Assembly: GCA_014650015.1 (NCBI GenBank)
Contig: BMUD01000004.1
Coordinates: 186,001 to 250,000 of the forward strand
From: Streptomyces griseoloalbus
Lineage (GTDB): Bacteria > Actinomycetota > Actinomycetes > Streptomycetales > Streptomycetaceae
Direction: 5' to 3'
Length of the DNA stretch: 64,000 nucleotides
Part shown: piece after piece, positions 61,297 to 64,000 of the stretch
Position numbering within the stretch: the stretch's first letter is position 1
Layout of the letters: each line of letters opens with the position of its first letter
Translations under genes and position numbers: made by a program
Notes under the pieces: generated by a model
Database searches by the model: none
What the model was told of the DNA's origin: nothing
Seen by the model: only the letters and a program-made list of their open reading frames with translations

Positions 61297-62532
61297 ATGC
61301 GAGAGGTACGTGAGTGGACAACGTTGGCCCTGCAGTTCGTCAAGCGACGCCGGGATCCGGTGACGGTGCAGACCCTGCGGTCGGCGGCCGCGGCGACGGT
61401 AGCCTACGTCATCGCGCTGCGGCTGAGTCCGGAGGCCGCCCCGCTCACCGCTCCCCTGACCGCGCTGCTCGTCGTCCAGGTCACCCTGTACTCCACGCTC
61501 ACCACGGGTGTGCGCCGGGTGAACTCCGTGGTGGCCGGGGTCATGGTCGCCATCGCCTTCAGCCTCCTGGTGGGCCTGACCTGGTGGAGTCTGGGACTGC
61601 TGATCCTGGCGTCGCTGGTCGTCGGGCACGTCGTCCGCGTGCACGAGTTCGTGCCCGAGGTGGCGATCAGCGCGATGCTGGTGCTCGGGGTGACCACCGT
61701 CGGGGACACGGCCTGGGCGCGGATCCTGGAGACGCTGATCGGCGCGGTCGTCGGGCTCGGCTTCAACCTGCTGCTGGCGCCGCCGGTGTGGGTGGAGGAG
61801 GCCGGGGAGTCGATCGAGGGGATGGCCCGCCGGGTGCGGCAGTTGATGCTGCGCATCGGTGAGCAGGCCGCGGTCCGTACGCCCGTGCACCACGCGGCGG
61901 CCCGGCTGCACGAGGCCCGCCGTCTGGACCACGACATCGTCGAGGTGGACGCGGCCCTCCGGCAGGCGGAGGACAGCCTGCGGCTCAATCCGAGGGTGCG
62001 GGAGGGGCTGCTGCACCGGGTGGTGCTGCGCACGGGCCTGGACACCATGGAGATCTGCACGGTCGTCCTGCGGGTGCTGGCGCGCACGCTGACCGACCTC
62101 GCCAAGGAACGCGAGTCGGAGCCGCTGTTCGAGCCGGAGACGGGCGCCACTCTGGAACAGTTGCTGTCCGAGATCGCCGACGCCGTGGTCAGTTTCGCGG
62201 TGCTGGTGACCACCAGTGTCAGTACGAGCGCCGAGTCGGCGGAGGAACGGCTCGCCTCCCAGCTGCGGCAGGCCGCCACCACCCGCGACAAGCTGGCGCA
62301 ACTGCTGCTGGAGGGGGTACAGCGGGACGCCCGTGAGTGGCAGTTGCAGGGCGCGGTGCTGGCCGAGGTCAACCGCATCCTGGACGAGATGGACACCGAG
62401 CACCGGTCGCGCCGGCTGCTGGAGGAGCTGGACCGGCACACCCGCGAGCAACGCGAACGGATGCCGCGGATCGGCCGGCTGTGGGAGCGGCTGCGCCGGA
62501 ACCGTCGTGGCGTCTTTCGACGTTCCACGTGA
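61297..62532 (+). CDS. FUSC/aromatic-acid-exporter-like membrane protein
   Basis: The 411-residue protein starts at ATG 61297. About six membrane helices in the first 165 residues (TLRSAAAATVAYVIALRL, LTALLVVQVTLYSTLTTGV, LGLLILASLVVGHVV, TLIGAVVGLGFNLLLAPPVWV) are followed by a long cytoplasmic coiled-coil-rich half. The layout matches FUSC/ArAE proteins and the paralogue at 54005. Probably an exporter of organic acids. An uncharacterised gene follows at 62588. Confidence 0.82.
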   Translation: MREVREWTTLALQFVKRRRDPVTVQTLRSAAAATVAYVIALRLSPEAAPLTAPLTALLVVQVTLYSTLTTGVRRVNSVVAGVMVAIAFSLLVGLTWWSLGLLILASLVVGHVVRVHEFVPEVAISAMLVLGVTTVGDTAWARILETLIGAVVGLGFNLLLAPPVWVEEAGESIEGMARRVRQLMLRIGEQAAVRTPVHHAAARLHEARRLDHDIVEVDAALRQAEDSLRLNPRVREGLLHRVVLRTGLDTMEICTVVLRVLARTLTDLAKERESEPLFEPETGATLEQLLSEIADAVVSFAVLVTTSVSTSAESAEERLASQLRQAATTRDKLAQLLLEGVQRDAREWQLQGAVLAEVNRILDEMDTEHRSRRLLEELDRHTREQRERMPRIGRLWERLRRNRRGVFRRST

Positions 62533-62587
62533 GACAGCCGGCCGAGGCGCACACGCCGTGGCCGAGGAACAGGGAGGGGGCGCGCGG

Positions 62588-63646
62588 ATGACCGACACCA
62601 CCGTGCGGATCGACGGGAACACCTTGCGGCTGCCGGGCGGTGTGGCGGTGCGGTTCATCCGTACGCTGCGGCTGCCGGAGCGTGGTACCCACGCGCTGCC
62701 GCCGGGCCTCGGGGAGTTCCCGGTCCGGCGTGTCGCGGACTACGGGGACGCGGTGCCCGAGGCGTGGCGGGCGCGCGGCGGGGTGATGCTGCCGGTGTAT
62801 CTGCGCGAGGCCATGTGGCTGAGTTTCGCGGGTACGAGCGAGCCGGCCGCGCTGCAGGTCGGGGTGGGCAAGGTGTGCGCGGTCTCGGGCCGCCCGTGGA
62901 GCGACCGCCTGGAGCGCGGGCCGCAGAACTACGTCGTGCTGCCTCGCCAGCCCTGGCTGGACGGCATCAACTCCGGGAAGGGCACGGTCCGCCAGTTCGT
63001 GGCGGTGCCGCTCGGGCTGGGGGCGACCGTCGAGGGCCAGGTCACCGGTGAGGAAGTGTGGGGCGGCGTCCAGTTGCAGTCGTTCCCGCTGAACGACCGG
63101 GAGCTGGCCCGGTGGCGCGAGGAGCAGCGGCGGCGGGCGGAGCGGGCCCGGTCGGCGGTGCCCCTCGGTGCCGTTCACGACGGCCCGGCCCTGATGTCGG
63201 CACCGCCCGCGCCGGGTGCCGCACCGGCCTACGGCGCGGCTCCCGGGGCCGCGCGCCGGGCCGCCGCGGCGATGGGTCTCGGGGTCGGCGGTTCCCTGCG
63301 GCAGGAGGTCTACGAGGACGACCGGCCGCCCGCGGCCTGGTCGGAGCGGCCCGCGGGGCGCGTGTTCGTCCATCTGGTCACACCGCCGCAGTGGCGGCGC
63401 ATCACGGGCGAGGCGGCGCCCCCGTCGCCGGTGGACCGGGCCGCCTACACCCGGGCCGGTCTGCCCTGGTTCGACTACTACGACCAGGACGCGCGGGACC
63501 TGGACCCGGCGGACACGCTCCAGGAGGTGAGACCGGCCGGCGACTGGCTGGGCGACGACCACGAACCCTGGCAGGCCCCCTCGCCCCACCAGGTGAAGCC
63601 CTTGGGGGACGCTTCGGGCGCGCCCGTGCGGGACGGCGAATGGTAG
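62588..63646 (+). CDS. conserved actinobacterial hypothetical protein
   Basis: The 352-residue protein starts at ATG 62588 behind GGAGGG. The first 190 residues look like a beta-rich globular domain (VRIDGNTLRLPGGVAVRFIR, MLPVYLREAMWLSFAG, QFVAVPLGLGATVEGQVTG). An Ala/Pro-rich linker (APPAPGAAPAYGAAPGAAR) leads to a second domain with PWFDYYDQDARDLD near the end. It has no signal peptide or membrane segment. No function is recognised, though the family is often seen in Streptomyces. It may share a transcript with the FUSC gene. Confidence 0.75.
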   Translation: MTDTTVRIDGNTLRLPGGVAVRFIRTLRLPERGTHALPPGLGEFPVRRVADYGDAVPEAWRARGGVMLPVYLREAMWLSFAGTSEPAALQVGVGKVCAVSGRPWSDRLERGPQNYVVLPRQPWLDGINSGKGTVRQFVAVPLGLGATVEGQVTGEEVWGGVQLQSFPLNDRELARWREEQRRRAERARSAVPLGAVHDGPALMSAPPAPGAAPAYGAAPGAARRAAAAMGLGVGGSLRQEVYEDDRPPAAWSERPAGRVFVHLVTPPQWRRITGEAAPPSPVDRAAYTRAGLPWFDYYDQDARDLDPADTLQEVRPAGDWLGDDHEPWQAPSPHQVKPLGDASGAPVRDGEW

Positions 63647-63740
63647 CCCTCCCGCGGGGCGGATCCCGCTTGCACGCCGCGGGTGATCGACGCCAAGGTG
63701 GCTGTGGCGAAGGGGACGAGCGACGACCCGAGGTGTGTGG

Positions 63741-64000
63741 ATGAGCAGGGCTGACTGGAGCAGGCGCCGTTTCGTCGGCGCCCTCACGGGGGCGGCCGCC
63801 GCGGCGGCGCTCCCGGCGTGCGACGACACGCCACCGCCGGGGGACTCGCCGTCCCCGAAGGCCCCCGGGACCGGCACGGGCCCGCGGCGCGAGAGTGATC
63901 GGCCCTCGGGTCCGCGCCCCCTCTACGTGGGCACGTACACCTCGGTCGACGGCGGCGGCAAGGGCATCGGGCTGGCCACGTACGACCCGGGGACGGGACG
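63741..64000 (+). CDS. lactonase-family (6-phosphogluconolactonase-like) lipoprotein, 3' end outside window
   Basis: ATG 63741 has GAGG just upstream. A Tat signal (WSRRRFVGALTGAAAAAALP) ends in the lipobox L-P-A-C. A Pro/Ser/Thr linker leads to LYVGTYTSVDGGGKGIGLAT, the first blade of seven-bladed YbhE/lactonase proteins. Only 86 codons are inside the window. Export with lipid anchoring suggests a surface role rather than pentose-phosphate metabolism. Confidence 0.85.
   Translation, partial: MSRADWSRRRFVGALTGAAAAAALPACDDTPPPGDSPSPKAPGTGTGPRRESDRPSGPRPLYVGTYTSVDGGGKGIGLATYDPGTG

Noticed and set aside
1-64000. tRNA or rRNA genes
   Set aside because: I saw no cloverleaf with a CCA-type end, no T-loop GGTTCGAATCC-like motif, and no rRNA signature. 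A dedicated tRNA search would be decisive.

Overview
The window is typical Streptomyces chromosome. GC is very high, GTG starts are frequent, many operons use 4-base ATGA or GTGA overlaps, and marker genes include a subtilisin-inhibitor-like protein, a conservon with a P450, an ROK regulator, a CebR-type box and several Tat-exported glycosidases. I saw no prophage, integron, CRISPR array, rRNA or tRNA. The gene content looks like an accessory or arm-proximal region: sugar-polymer hydrolases, a terpene synthase, and several broken genes.

Layout, left to right. (1) 1-2483 is the end of an NHLM/NHLP-type peptide-export ABC transporter whose cluster lies to the left. (2) 2488-8854 is a mixed block: an ArsR-SRPBCC pair, a Ppx/GppA-like protein, a flavodoxin-like protein, a trio (iron redox enzyme, HemK2-like methyltransferase, CDGSH protein), a secreted protease inhibitor and a conserved hypothetical. 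(3) 9529-16850 is a hexuronate/aldonate catabolic operon: a FadR-type GntR regulator diverges from manD, a fructuronate reductase, an MFS transporter, an L-gulonate/L-idonate 5-dehydrogenase and a KDG kinase. It ends in a truncated KDPG aldolase. A possible aldehyde dehydrogenase remnant lies before the regulator. (4) 16919-20472 holds a sigma-like/zinc-finger/ricin membrane protein, a Doc-like toxin-antitoxin pair whose toxin lacks the Fic motif, and a frameshifted piece of qcrB. (5) 20654-30758 has a GH9 cellulase behind a perfect CebR-type box, a PAS-GAF-PP2C-HATPase signalling protein, a DUF4232 lipoprotein, transporters, a glutathionyl-hydroquinone reductase and small conserved genes. (6) 31079-36490 has a class I terpene synthase convergent with a complete conservon (CvnA-B-C-D plus P450). 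The P450 has E-x-x-W where ExxR is expected. (7) 36798-39995 has a STAS protein, DUF4230 and VanZ proteins, a 175-bp MITE-like palindromic element and an SDR. (8) 40252-53109 is a four-gene minus-strand set of very large exported glycosidases (GH78, GH106-like, GH127/146-like, GH106-like) with LacI-type operators, fitting rhamnogalacturonan or pectin side-chain breakdown. (9) 53302-64000 has a HAD phosphatase, two FUSC-like membrane proteins, a candidate structured small RNA, an SDR with a MerR-type 19-bp-spacer promoter and an apparently leaderless start, an ROK regulator, an APH-fold kinase, an FBP-domain protein, and the start of a lactonase-family protein cut by the right edge.

The best functional stories are three. 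The L-gulonate/D-fructuronate/D-mannonate to KDPG pathway has lost its last enzyme locally. The conservon-P450-terpene synthase neighbourhood could make and sense an undescribed terpenoid. The glycosidase cluster carries a shared operator. Catabolic steps are assigned from family membership and gene order and are inference; motifs and repeats quoted are read directly from the sequence.
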